Below are positions 44,141 to 56,118 of a stretch of 64,000 nt of DNA, one piece after another. Where the stretch lies: contig OY997594.1 of NCBI GenBank assembly GCA_963921825.1, forward strand, positions 64,837,675-64,901,674. The letters run 5' to 3'. Position 1 is the stretch's first letter; every line of letters starts with the position of its first letter. The DNA comes from Erodium maritimum (taxonomy: Eukaryota > Streptophyta > Magnoliopsida > Geraniales > Geraniaceae). The notes beneath the pieces were generated by a model, which ran no database searches, was not told where the DNA came from, and saw only the letters and a program-made list of their open reading frames with translations. The position numbers and the translations under genes were made by a program.

Positions 44141-47100
44141 CTAATGGAAAATTTTGTTATCAAGCCCTACTGTACGTTCTGCAACAGATCTGGACATGTC
44201 TTAACAGAATGCAGAACTCATGCTCGTCACCTTCTTGCCTCAGACAACCCTCGATGTGGTAACTCCATGCCCTCTCTACACTTTAGGGGGGGCGGGGCGG
44301 GGGCGGGGCTCCCGTGGGGATCATCGGCCTTCCAACAGGCCCAATGGCACTGTTCCTGCTACACCTGCTGTGTCTACCAAATCTTTTGACATGACTGCTC
44401 TCTTAGGTGACATACGAGCGCTCCTATCAGCTCACACTGCCTCGTCAGGTAGCTCATCCACTGTTGCTGCTACACCTCCTGTGCCGTCCAAATCTCCTGA
44501 CATGACTGCTCTCTTGGGTGACATACGAGCGTTCCTATCAGCTCACACTGCCTCGTCAGGTAGCTCATTCCCTACTACGCCAGGTAGCACATCCACGTGG
44601 TATCTTGATTATGCTTATTTCAATCATATGAGCCCTCAGTCAGATTTGCTCACATGTGTAACCCCGGTCACCAAGTCTCCGTCTATTCGTACTGCTGATA
44701 ATTCCACTTTGCTTGTCACACACTGTGGTACCGCAACCACAGACCAGCTATCACTGCCGAACACCTTGCTTGTACCAGATTTGTCACTGAACCTTGTATC
44801 GGTTGGTCAATTTTGTGATTTGGGTTTTGACGTTAACTTTTCTGGTCGTACTTCTTCTGTTCTTGTGCAGGATCCACTGACGGGACAAATCCATGGGACA
44901 GGACGTAAAGTTGGTCGCCTGTTCGAACTCACCTCACTGGTGGTTCCCTCACCATCATCATCATCCTCTTCTACTTGTGGCGCTGTCGTCTCCGCCGATC
45001 TCTGGCACTCTCGCCTAGGTCATCCCTCTTCCTCTCGTTTGCGTAGTCTTATTTCTAGTGGGTTGTTGGGGTCAGTTTCGCATACCTTTGGTGATTGTGT
45101 GTCTTGTCAGCTTGCTAAACATCATAAACTACCGTTTTCCCTTAATAATACTACTTCCTCTGCACCTTTTGATCTTGTTCATTCTGACTTGTGGGGAGCG
45201 GCACCTGTTTCAACCATGGGGGGGGTCTCAGTGGTTTGTCATATTTGTTGATGATCATACTCGTTTTACTTGGATTTATCTCATGCATAATAAATCTGAC
45301 TTCAACAAAATTTATTCTGAGTTTTCTGCCATGGTTCGCACACAATTCTCTAAAGTTATCAAAACACTACGTATGGATAACGGCATGGAACTATCGTTCA
45401 TGCGCTACTGTCCTGGTACATCGCAACAAAATGGTCGAGCAGAACGCAAACATCGCCATATTCTTAATACGGTCCGTGCTCTTACCATTACAACTGCCTG
45501 TCCTGAATGTTTTTGGGGGGAGGCTTCCCTCACAGCCGTCTACACCATCAACAGGGTTCCATCCCCAGTCATAGGTAACAAAACTCCTTACGAGTGTTTG
45601 TATCGTCGTCCTCCAGTTTATGATCTTCTTCGTGTCTTTGGGTGTGTCTGTTTTGTTCATCTACAACCTCATGAACGTACTAAACTTGAACCTCGTTCTC
45701 GTCTTTGTTGCTTTATTGGGTATGGGATCGAACACAAAGGGTACAGATGTTGGGACCCGGTTTCCAAACGTCTCCGCATATCTCGCCATGTCACATTCTG
45801 GGAACATAAGATGTTTTCTTCCATGTGTTCTTTTCACATTCCCGAGTCTACTCCTTTCTTTTCTAATCCTGATATTGATCTGTTTTCTGATGATGATGAG
45901 GGTTCTCCCATTGAGCTAACTCCTGCAGGTGCTCCGACATCTCTGCCTCCTACCGTGGACCATGTTCCGCCAGAGGATCCTGTGCTACCGACTTGACCAC
46001 AACGTCATCGGCAACTCCCATCTCACCTCCAGGAATTTGAGGTAACCCTACCATCTCGTGTCGCTTCCATAGTGTCCTCTGTATATGAGCCTAACACCTA
46101 TCGGGAGGCTTGCACTAACCCCCTGTGGCAGCAAGCAATGACTAAGGAACTACAGGCCATGGTGAAGACTCATACATGGGATCTGGTACCTTTACCTCAG
46201 GACAAACATGTGGTCAGTTCTAGATGGGTATACAAGGTGAAGACCAAGGCAGATGGTTCTATCGAGCGCTACAAGGCATGTATTGTGGATCCTGGATTTA
46301 CCCAGGAACATGGGGTTGATTATGAGGAAACATTTTCTCCTATTGCAAGACTCACTTCTGCTCACATCATTCTTGCTGTTGCTGCTGGTCGACAGTGGGA
46401 CGTTTTTCAAATGGACGTGAAGAATGCTTTTCTCAATGGAGATCTTATAGAGGAGGTCTATATGAAGCCCCCGCCCGGCTATGATCATCCCCCGCACATG
46501 GTTTTCCGTTTGCACAAATCCATTTATGGACTCAAGCAGGCTCCGCGGGCATGGTACTCCAAGTTCAGTAGTGCGATGGCAGTCTTTGGTTTCATCTCTA
46601 GTCCGCACGACAGCTCCCTGTTTGTTCGTCGGACCTCTCGGGGGCATACTCTCTTACTTCTGTATGTGGATGATATGATCATTACTGGTGATGATTCTAT
46701 TGGTATTGTGGATCTTAAGCGTCATCTAAGCGATCAGTTCGAGATGAAGGATTTGGGTCATCTCTCTTACTTTCTTAGTTTGGAGATTTCCTCTCTGTCC
46801 TCTGGTTATCATTTGTCCCAAGCCAAGTATGCAGCCGAGCTCATCTCCAAGGGGGGACTTACCGATAGCAAGATCGCTTCCACTCCCATTGAAGCGAATG
46901 TCAAGTATCTTCCATCAAATGGCCAAGCTCTTGAGAATCCCAGTTTATATCGCCGATTAGTTGGAGGGCTGGTATACCTCACTGTTACTAGGCCTGACAT
47001 TGCATATGTTGTCCACATCGTCAGTCAGTTCATGTGCGCACCTCGCACTACTCACTATGAGGCCATTCTTCGGATATTGCGCTATGTTCGAGGCACCTTA

Positions 47101-47634
47101 ACACAAGGACTACATTTCTCTTATGGCTCACCTTTAGTCCTACAGGCCTATTCAGATGCAGATTGGGCAGGCGATCCCACAGACCGACGATCTACCACAG
47201 GTTACTGTTTCTTTCTTGGTAACTCTCTAATTTCCTAGAGAAGTAAGAAACAAACAACCATTGCCCGCTCCAGCACGGAAGCTGAGTATCGAGCCCTCGC
47301 TGATACTACTTCCGAACTCATATGGCTTCGTTGGTTACTACATGACATGGGTGTTGTTCACAAGTCAGCCACTACCATTCATTGTGACAGTCAGAGTGCT
47401 ATTCAGATTGCTCATAATGATGTCTTCCATGAACGCACCAAGCATATTGGGATCGATTGTCACTTTGTCAGACAACATCTCAATCAGGGCACCCTTGCTC
47501 TCCGATCTGTCTCCTCTAGCGATCAGATTGCAGATATCTTCACCAAGGCTTTAATCCCAGGAAAGTTCAAACCTTTAGTTGACAAACTCAACTTGGGTTC
47601 ATTACCACCATTTGAGTTTGAGGGGGGGTGTTAG
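44141..47634 (+). pseudogene. Copia gag-pol polyprotein, disabled by two frameshifts and two stops
   Basis: Begins within gag (CTFCNRSGHVLTEC knuckle). A first frame change occurs near the G-rich run at 44286-44310. Protease follows, with active site WYLDYAYFNHMS where the family has LDSG/A-type residues, so it is probably inactive. GAG-pre-integrase (LWHSRLGHPSSSRL) is next. A second frame change is at an 8-G run, 45218-45225. From there one frame covers integrase (IFVDDHTRFTWIYLM), a TGA at 45994-45996, reverse transcriptase (SRWVYKVKTKADGSIERYKA, MDVKNAFLNGDLIEEVYM, YVDDMIITGDD), and a TAG at 47236-47238 replacing a Trp. RNase H (RSSTEAEYRALADTTSE, ADIFTKAL) follows to 47634. Few lesions suggest moderate age. 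Confidence 0.88.
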
Positions 47635-47768
47635 AATATGTTGTATAGGCCCACCTCATGTGGCTCGTTAGGGTTAACATCGGGTTTAGGAAACCCTAGT
47701 GGTACAACACCACTATATATACACATGTACATTGTAGGTTTATTTATCGAATTCAATACAATTCCACA
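47629..47768 (+). repeat. 3' LTR of the truncated copia element
   Basis: Starts tgttagaatatg directly after a polypurine tract (ag7). A TATA-like ctatatatacac lies at about 47711. The right end is set near ccaca at 47768 by analogy only. Confidence 0.6.
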
Positions 47769-48689
47769 ATTGTTATCATAACGTTTCCCTTTAGTTTACT
47801 TCATTTCAAGTTTCAACAACTTGCTTAGGAATCTCAATTCATAAGTTAAGGATCACGAACATTCCTTCACGGACGTGCACACACGAATCTTGCTCACGAT
47901 ATGGACTTTGAGTTCTATAAAGGATTTAAGCCAAGCTTGAATGAATAGATCGATATTTATAGTTCTGATTACCTTTGTATTGTGGCTCCTAGGGTTTCTC
48001 CACCTCTAGAGTCACGATCATTGTCACGCCCCAAATCCGGTTTTGACCGGACTCGAGACGTGAACTAAAATAAAATAGAAACAATAATAATAAAAAGGAA
48101 AATTTATATAATAAACAAGTTTAAAAAGCATAATTCTCCGAATTTTAGTTCCACAATAATTAAAATTCTGATACCATGAGTCAAACGCTCCAAATCTAAT
48201 TAAGGAACAAACAAGGTTTAGTGTAAAATAGGAAATACGTCTCTACTAAAAAGTAACCCCCGGACTCTCTATGAGCTCCCAAGCTCCGAGACGTCCTCTA
48301 GACCGACTCACGAGCGAAACCTGTAAAACAATAAAACAGAGGGGGTGAGCCTTCTCTCAGTAGGAAAAAGTAGTAAGGGGAAAGGACTTTCGCTCCGTCA
48401 CCATAATTACTAAAACAAAAATATAAACTAATAACTAATGACACGAATAGAAAACCTAAAGGAGCACAAGATTATCGACTATAGAGTCCAACTAAGAGAA
48501 CATATAAACCACATGATATTATACTGCAACTTCTACTACAAACGTTACTCAAACCCGACAACATACAGATACAAGACAAGATACACAATAAGATATTATA
48601 TTGCGACGTCTACTACGAACATTACTCAAACCCGACCACATACAGACCTAAGACAAGTACACCATGATACTCCAATCATCACTCATAAC

Positions 48690-49020
48690 TCAACATATCG
48701 TACCGGAACACGGCATCGGTCTAGATATCTTCCCGGAACCGCACATCGGGGTGAAACAAATAATACATCATACCGGAATACCCATCGGTCCAGATGTCTT
48801 CCCGGACACACAGCATCGGGGTGAAACAATATAATACATCATACCGGAATATCCATCGGTCTAGATGTCTTCCCGGAAACGCACATCGGGGTAACCAACA
48901 ACACATCATACCGGAAACGCACATCGGCCTAGATGTCTTCCCGGAAACGCACATCGGGGTAAGTCTCATCACACACATACCGGACCGGCACACACCTCGG
49001 TCGGGTATCTTCCCGTCACA
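48690..49020. repeat. 66-70-bp tandem repeats inside the solo LTR
   Basis: Four to five diverged units share cataccgga, catcggtc-agatgtcttcccgga and cacatcggggt. The start-to-start spacing is about 66-70 bp. The position within the LTR is analogous to the 48-bp array of the intact chromovirus. Confidence 0.8.
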
Positions 49021-49714
49021 CGGGGTACAATTCACACCACACAATACCATACCAACACGCTACACCGAACTTATCATACCATCGAACTTACCGACACAAC
49101 TTACCAAGCACACCACATCGGTCTATCATTCACCCGATCATATCACAAGACAACAATATTTAACGCATTCATCCCATTCATTCATCCAATCATATCACAT
49201 AAAATAATCCATATCACATTCATACAGTAAACCATGATTCTTAAAGTAGACAAAGGATATACTATACATCGAAATTTAAGGACCATTAACCACAATCAAC
49301 ACAACAAACATACAATCCTAAGGCCCGACATGGGCACATGTGATTCTACAGCACGAAAATTCCCATAATTGAAAGTAGTTGTTCTAGTTAATCACATCCT
49401 ATATGCAAACTAAGACTTTACCGGTTATTAACATCCTATATGCATACTATTAGCATTCTTTAATTATAAGCGGTAATTACTACTCTTCCCTACCTCAAGT
49501 GCTATCCAAACGCTTAGTCAATGCAGATGTCTAGTAGTCTCCTCCTCCGTGCTCGGGAACGACGTCTAGAATCATAAAGTAGTACGATAATCAATAATAA
49601 AACCAGGGCGGTGTAATGAGAAACATTCCCAATTAAACCCCCAAAAGACTCGATTATAGATAACCGTCCTAATTAGTCGAAAACCACCAAAATGGGTCCA
49701 AAAGACCCAATTCT

Positions 49715-49875
49715 GATCTGTCACGGTTCGGGTCACGGAGCCTTGACGGACTCCGTGACGGTTCAGGTCACGGAACCGTGAAGTTCCCCGTCACGGTTGA
49801 CGTCACGGTCTCCGTCACGGAGCCGTGACGCACACCGTCATGGTACCCGTCACGGATCCGTGACGGGTCTGACAG
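49715..49875. repeat. Cluster of CGTCACGG / CCGTGACG inverted motifs in the solo LTR
   Basis: Within about 160 bp the octamer-like motif CCGTCACGG or its complement CCGTGACGG recurs around a dozen times, including a TTGACGTCACGG. Several neighbours form short palindromes (gtcacggatccgtgac). TGACG is the core of as-1/bZIP sites, so this may be LTR regulatory sequence; that function is inference. Confidence 0.72.
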
Positions 49876-52599
49876 CTCCATCCTTCTTCTTCCTCCAGCT
49901 TCTTCTCCACGAAATCAAACCCCAAAAACTCCATTTTTATCAACCAAAAACCTCTAAAACAGTACCATAAACTCCAAAACTCCAACACCCATAATGGGTT
50001 TCATCAACAATCAAATCCCAATTGATTTCTACTTAAATCAACCACTTCCTTCTCATAAACAATCATCTAACAACAAATAACTCAAAACCTAACTAGTTCA
50101 TGCAATTTTATGGAGACCCATAACACCAAATTGATTGAAAGGAGATTGTTAGAACCTACTTACCTTGGGAATGATGAGATGATGAAGATTAGGAGATTTT
50201 TGAGAAGGTTTGATGAAGAAATGGCTCCAAGCTTCCTCCTTTCCTCCCTTTCTTCTTCTTCAAGCTAAGAAACTTTTTCTTCTCTCATCCCTCTTGTAGA
50301 TTTCGGCCACCACAAGAAATATGAGCTGAATTGTAACCAAAAGGGGTCTTAAACCTAAGGTAGAAATGACTAAAAGGCCATCTAGCTCCCTTCTTGTATT
50401 TTGGCACTTATGATGACAAATGGGTCATTCTAGACCCATTTCTTCTCCTCCAAGCCACCATGGACAAGTGTCCAAATGGGGGCCACCTTTAATTTAATTT
50501 AATACGGTTTAACCTCTAATTAGGCACCTTTAATTTAATACGGTTTAACCTCTAATTAGGCCTAGTTTGACCGAAAGTTGACTTTTTTTATTATATAAAA
50601 TTAGTCATTTGAAAGGAAACGACCCAACTAAGCTAACCGTAACGACATCTAAGTTTTTTGGGTCTCGGAAAGGTCCCGAATGACTCCCGGAGTCATCGGT
50701 TGACTTTTCCGGCCGAAAGTCAACTCTCGGCAGAAATCACCGGTTCGACCGGGGGCGGTTCTTACAATCATGGTAAATTTTTTAGTTTCCTTGTCTTGGA
50801 GACTTTCTATAATATAGGATATATCTAATAAGCAAGTATCTTCGTAATAGGAAACAAATCCTATAATCGTATAAGCATGGATATGTTCTGAATGCGCTTG
50901 ATGAAATCCAAGCGCACATGATGTTGTTCATTATCATGTTAGTGACACTTCGTGCTTACATCTTCTCATAGCTTCAATCTAGTAATACACAAATGATGTC
51001 AATTGACATCCTCACCAACATCTGACTTGACATAAAAATGGCCAATACAAATGTAGCAACAATCTCCCATTTTGGTCATTTTTGTAGGCAAGCATCTTTA
51101 GTTTATCAGACTTGGAGATGTCAGCATCAATAAGATTACACTCCCAATTGGTAGACTTGGTAGAATGTCAATCCTCAACGACTTTCATGTACTTGTTAGT
51201 CTTAGTGCCCGTAGTTCAATTTTAAATGTCCAAATGTATATATCATCGTTAGCAATACAATTAAAGCGGCTTTATATTACTTATGTGTTGGAGTAATATA
51301 TCGATGTGTGTTCTGATCTATGCCCATCATGCGAATCGAACCATAGATCGAGATAGATCACACTCGATGGGCCCCTAGTCAATAAAGCTTCACTATAAGC
51401 AACTAGTATGAAACATATCACTTTATGACTTACGTTCTGTTAGTAATTGGAATGAGTTTCCGGAGTCTGATCATAGATATCATGTGATGCATGATATTGG
51501 ACGACCTGCCCTGAATATGTGTCATAGATTAAGTTATGAACATATTCAGCGTCGTAGCTTGTCTTACATCCTTAGACCAAGGAGTCTTTGTGATCACTAT
51601 GCAGTAGAAAAATGAGTTTGACCTGAGATTAACATTTTCAGTAAAGGGCATTCATTATAGCCAGGATTGGCTTGGGGACGGACTACATGAGTGACACGAA
51701 AGACACCTAAGGGACTTATCCCTCACACTGAGGTATGAGAAAAATATCGGTTCTCGGCCACTTGATCGAGAGTGATTGAAAGAATAGCATGAACATGCAC
51801 ATGATACTAGGTATCATATATTCAGTCATCTCACATATCAAGGAACAGTGATTGGGAATAATAAGGATGACGACTCTATGTCTTATCTCAATCAGGATAT
51901 CATAGATAAAAGGATAGTGACATAGATGACAGAAAGGTTAAAATCGACATGGTCGATTCATTATGTAGTGTCAGGAAATACTAAAGTCTCGTTAGTTTCC
52001 ACTTATATAGAATAAAGTAAAATGAGATTTTATGTTGATCTATTGACGTGCATAAACCTAAGGCTCTCACCGGAAGATGAAACTCATTAACACATTTATG
52101 AAGAATGGCCAAGAGGGAAGTTGTAACGGGGCATGACAAAAGCTGGGTTTTGGGTCATGTGCGCCTCCTAGGGTTAAGTGACTTTAGAGTCACGATTACG
52201 CTGAATCTCTTCTTTCCTTATTTAGGAGAACTTCCCTAAATCATTCCATAAGGATTTGCGTACATATCTTCTGATTTTGGAAAGAATACGATCTCATTTC
52301 CTAATACAAGTAGAACTCTAATAATGAGTATCTACAAGTACATGAAACATATCTTCAGCACTAGATAAATATGGACGCGTTTTTGGATATACTCAATAGA
52401 TTCCTAACGTGTGTACTGTCATCCACTAGCATGTCAATGACATTCTGTGTTGACAACATCACTTAGTTCTGCACCGATAACACAAATCTGATGTCTGCTG
52501 ACATCTTGCTTGACTCACAAATGGCCAATACAGATGTAGCAACACAAGCGTACAAGGCTGGACAAAAATTACAACTACACATCGATCGACGGAACCAAT

Positions 52600-52915
52600 C
52601 ATGAGCATGAGTTGACCTCACTTGTATGGGAGGAGCGTCCGACTGGGAAGAGAAAGCGAAGGCTAAAGCAAAACGCAAAAGGAAAGGGAAACAAGTGGAG
52701 GGGACAAGGATGATGGATCAAACGCAACTAAGTTCCGTGATAGTTATGGGTAGAAGATGTGACAAGTTACTGAGAAGAGAGAAAGGATGAAGCTAATGTT
52801 TCTTGAAATGTTAGCAGTAGTGAATAGCCAAGACACCGCCAATATGACCCTACAGGAACAGGCATCTCGTGTCGTGGTCATGGAGAACCTCGGGAAACAA
52901 TTGGGACACATTTGA
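52600..52915 (+). pseudogene. C-terminal fragment of the long Myb-type Harbinger gene
   Basis: Contains a lysine-rich stretch (EEKAKAKAKRKRKG) and, from 52788, the frame MKLMFLEMLAVVNSQDTANM ... MENLGKQLGHI ending in TGA at 52915. This resembles the C-terminal helix of NAM-associated/Myb ORF1 proteins. The N-terminal Myb domain has been lost to the neighbouring LTR element. Confidence 0.48.
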
Positions 52916-53189
52916 TTTAGCATCGGATTAATTAAAATAGATGTTCTTGTCATTATTTATTTTTCCTCGCCTTGTACGCATTTTCAACGCCTTCTCATTA
53001 ATAAATGAATGAATTGTCAGAATTTTTTCCGGTTTCTAGGTGTCTCATTTTTCATGCAAGCACATTATTCGGGGAATAGTGGTTGCTGCGTCGCCGCTGC
53101 CACGACGCAACCGATTCCTCTCATTCCTATAAATACCTTCTTCCTTTTCATTCATCCTCACACCTCTCTCAAATTCTCTCATCTGCCAA

Positions 53190-53532
53190 TGTTTAATTTA
53201 TTTTGTTTTTCTCCAAATAATGATTTTTTGGCGGGTTCTTCATCGGGTGGTCAATTATGGTCGCTTGAGGAGGAATTTCATTTGAAGCTAACGTGGCTTG
53301 ACATTGATAAGGTCGGGGGGAAGTATTGGTAACAACTCTACCTCACTTTCATTCAGACGGGAGACAAAGTTGGCTTAAATGGACGCAGAAGCAAGTGAAA
53401 GATCATTTTGGCAAGAATAGCCAAAAGTGCAGGCACTTCGATGAGATCTACCGGGGATGTCACAAAGACCTTAGAAAAGGAGAAACTGAGGAGGAAATCT
53501 ATGTTGGGACCGTGTATGATATACGAGAATGA
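53190..53532 (+). pseudogene. Short Myb/SANT gene of the truncated Harbinger-like element, frameshifted
   Basis: Begins at MFNLFCFSPNNDF after TATA-like TCCTATAAATACC (about 53128) and a CT-rich leader. The SANT start SGGQLWSLEEEFHLKLTWLD ends at a stop after VGGKYW (53332). The protein resumes in another frame as SWLKWTQKQVKDHFGKNSQK and CRHFDEIYRGCHKDLRKGE to 53532. The pattern (W..EEE...L.W..., then TQKQ..DH) matches the intact 129-aa protein at 15519-15908. Confidence 0.6.
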
Positions 53533-53896
53533 CCACAGGAAATGGACAAAAGTTGCTTGGTAGGAGTTGCTCAAAGATCAATCGAAGTGGCGTCTTTACA
53601 TTAATGCGATTACAAATTAGTTGAATGATCCTAGGGTTTGTTTTAATGTCGTTTATTTAATTATCATATGTATTTTTTATTTGGTATGAATAAAAATAGT
53701 AGTTTAGTTTGGGGTTGTTTTGAAAATATTAAAAAGTGTAAAAACACCCAAATAATTAGCTCTTGCAACTAGCTAGTAGTTATCTCTGTAGAGCTAGTTG
53801 CAGGAGCTAGTTGTTTGAAAGCGAGAGATAATGAAAATGTGCTCCTACCACCATCCCCTGCAACTAGCTAGTTGTTTACCATTGGAGATGCTTTAA

Positions 53897-56101
53897 GCAC
53901 CATCGTGCCTCATAGTTCATATCCTAATCTATCCATATGTAAGCATGTTGATGAAGAACTCGGCACTGGTTACACTAGATGGAACTAGATCGACTATCAC
54001 CGTCGAGGAATCGAAACATCTCATGCTCCTAAGAAACTCCGACTTCGACTCCTCAAAGAACGCTGCATAGATCGAAGGTGACTGAAATATGGTGGTCTTC
54101 CACCGCCACACGAACTATGGTCATTGGAGAAGCTTCAATCGCGGAGAAGAAGCCTCAGACGAGAAGCCCTCGCATAAATCAGGCGGTAATTCAAAATCTG
54201 ACAATCGCAACCAAAATGTTTGATGGAAATTCTGGGATGTTAATTTGTCTTGTTGAGAATCTGTTGAGAATTTGCTCTATGACAAGAGTACAAGACAAAG
54301 ATAATGATGATGCATTCTAGAATTTGTTTTGGAATTTTTTTAATGAGATGGTGGTTGTATTCTGGATTTTTTTTTGTTTATCAATGAATTAATTAATCTA
54401 ATTATTAAAAAAATATTTATGAAATTTAATTGAAATAATTATTAATTATAAAATATCTGATTTTAAGAATTATGAATTATAACATTACAGCGATGGGTAA
54501 TTAGTAGTAACAGATTGGGTCAAAAAGCCTTTGGTCCTTTAGGTTTCTCTTCTCCTCATCGTCCTACCTCTACGAGCTGCCATTATCATCGAAAACCTCC
54601 TACCAGCCTCAGTCTTCTTACCTCTATTCCACTAATGCCCCCACCACTACGACGTTTCTTGTTCCCTTTGTGACAATCTCCTCACCCGAGACAACCGCTC
54701 CCATGACAAACCCTTAGGTGATTGCGACTAATCAGACTGAAACTAAACATTGCCCAGTCTCATCGCCACCAGCTATGCCTCCGGCACCCACACTAGTGGT
54801 TATAAGTCCAAAACGATTCTGGCAGAAGAAGCGCCCTCCGAATCCAACTTGGCCTAGATCGATTCGAGCGAAGCCTCAACTCTGCCACGACCATGTACCA
54901 CAGAACGCCAGCTGCAACCACCACCACCAACCGGGGGGGGGGGGGGGGTTATTTTAACAGAGAATTGAGTGAGCCTGCCCTGTAGCGACCGCTTTCTCAC
55001 CCCACCATCTGCCCGGGATAGGGAGGCTTGCTCAACCTATCAAGATGCACCTAGCTGGTGTCTCTAGGTATATGGAAGAGAACCCATACCACCTCGATCC
55101 CGGAGATCCGACCCCCACATTTCCCTAAATGGGATCTCGTGCGCCACGGGGAAGCCGCCACCAGCATAGTGTCGCCCAGGAAACTACTACAACGGTCTTT
55201 GCTATTGTGAGCTGAAGTTCGAGGGCAAAGCCCTAACCATTGAATTCCCCCATCGTGTCAATTGGTCATATCTCAGGGTTTGAGAGACCCGACTCGGGAG
55301 AAGACTGCCCAACCCCACCAACCATCGTGGTGAATACAGACCAATCAATAGGCAAACCAAGGGTTGCATCACCATCTCGTACCAGGCCTGAATATGTGGG
55401 CCCCCTCCAACCCAACAACGACACACGATTTCCTACCTAAGGTACTACCATCAGCGAAAACAGGGCTTAGAGTGTAAACTCTTTCCATCTGATCCCCTAA
55501 TAGGAATCGGAATTCGGTACTTGGAAAGGTAGAGGCAGTCGGGAACTCCTGCCTAACTAGGGGTCCCCTCTGATGGGCACAAGATATTTGCAAGCTTCAA
55601 AGGCACCCCATGGCGGTCCACCGGCTGCTCAGACCGGGTCGTCATGGCCGACCTTGCCTTCCATGTTGCAGCCATCTTCATTGGCACCCCCACTAGGAAT
55701 GATCTCACCGTACTGAACTTAGAGGGGGTATGGCCCATACTACTACTGATAAGTAGTTGGCAGACAAATCCTATCCGTTGTCTAGAAAGTCGTATCCGTC
55801 AGCCAAGATCCTAACCTGCAGATACATCTGTCGGCTAAGATCCGTCGGCCAGGTCCTGTGGGTCAAGTATTTGACCGATGGATCCAAATATCCGTTGGGA
55901 TGGACTGAACTTTATCCACATATTGGATCTGTTGGTAAAGTAGTACACTCTACTACCGGGTTGGATCCGTTGGTAAATTGTACTACATGCAGATTGTACA
56001 AAACTTGTTAACTTTTAATTCTTCATTTGAAATATAACAACAATCAAAGAATATAATGAAACATTGTTAACCACATGCAGATTGTACAAAACTTCAACAC
56101 C
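53897..56101. other. Repeat-derived region without a recognisable gene
   Basis: About 2.2 kb with only short, shadow-like ORFs. A 16-base G run lies at 54933-54948. The segment 54960-55740 has G/C-rich, once-coding character (for example HLAGVSRYMEENPYHLDPGD), suggesting a decayed retrotransposon, but I cannot identify the family. 55740-56010 has repeated atccgttgg / gatccgtcgg motifs. Confidence 0.35.
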
Positions 56102-56118
56102 CTGCACAATAAGACTTT
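56102..56118. repeat. 17-bp target-site duplication (left) of LINE-derived element
   Basis: CTGCACAATAAGACTTT, exactly repeated at 58210-58226. Confidence 0.92.

Larger units (their letters stand above)
44098..47768 (+). mobile_element. 5'-truncated Ty1/copia element, plus strand
   Basis: The gag zinc knuckle, protease, integrase, reverse transcriptase, RNase H, polypurine tract (47620-47628) and a short 3' LTR are present in order. The 5' LTR and the start of gag are missing; the element begins where the ORF1-only LINE ends. The 3' LTR starts at 47629 (tgttagaatatg) and probably ends near 47768. Confidence 0.85.
48022..50766 (-). mobile_element. Solo LTR of a gypsy element, 2.7 kb, ATCAT duplication
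   Basis: On the plus strand it runs tgtcacgcccca ... cggttcttaca; on the minus strand it begins tgtaagaaccgcc and ends ggcgtgaca, the same ends as the chromovirus LTR at 26255. ATCAT flanks it at 48017-48021 and 50767-50771. No internal gag-pol remains, so it is a product of LTR-LTR recombination. It contains tandem arrays near 48690-49020 and a palindromic CGTCACGG cluster at 49715-49875. Confidence 0.93.
47769..52544 (-). mobile_element. Decayed copia-like LTR element, non-coding, split by a gypsy solo LTR
   Basis: Two diverged direct repeats are seen. The left one (about 47.9 kb to 51061, interrupted by the solo LTR) and the right one (about 52.1 kb to 52544) share tcctaggg, agagtcacgat, a cacaaatgatgtc / acatc block and the same end, ggccaatacaratgtagcaaca. 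The left repeat is followed by atctcccatttt, a minus-strand polypurine-like tract. The roughly 1.05-kb interior (51062-52120) has no coding capacity. LTR starts and a primer-binding site are not resolved. Confidence 0.45.
52545..53893 (+). mobile_element. Truncated copy of a two-gene Harbinger-like element
   Basis: The left part is cut by the LTR ending at 52544. It contains the tail of a long Myb-type gene, then a short Myb/SANT gene with its own TATA box, the same order as in element 2 at 13846-16235. The right end reads ccattggagatgctt followed by TAA (53894-53896), a Harbinger-like terminus. Subterminal sequence 53758-53880 carries repeated caactagctagttg palindromes. Confidence 0.55.
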
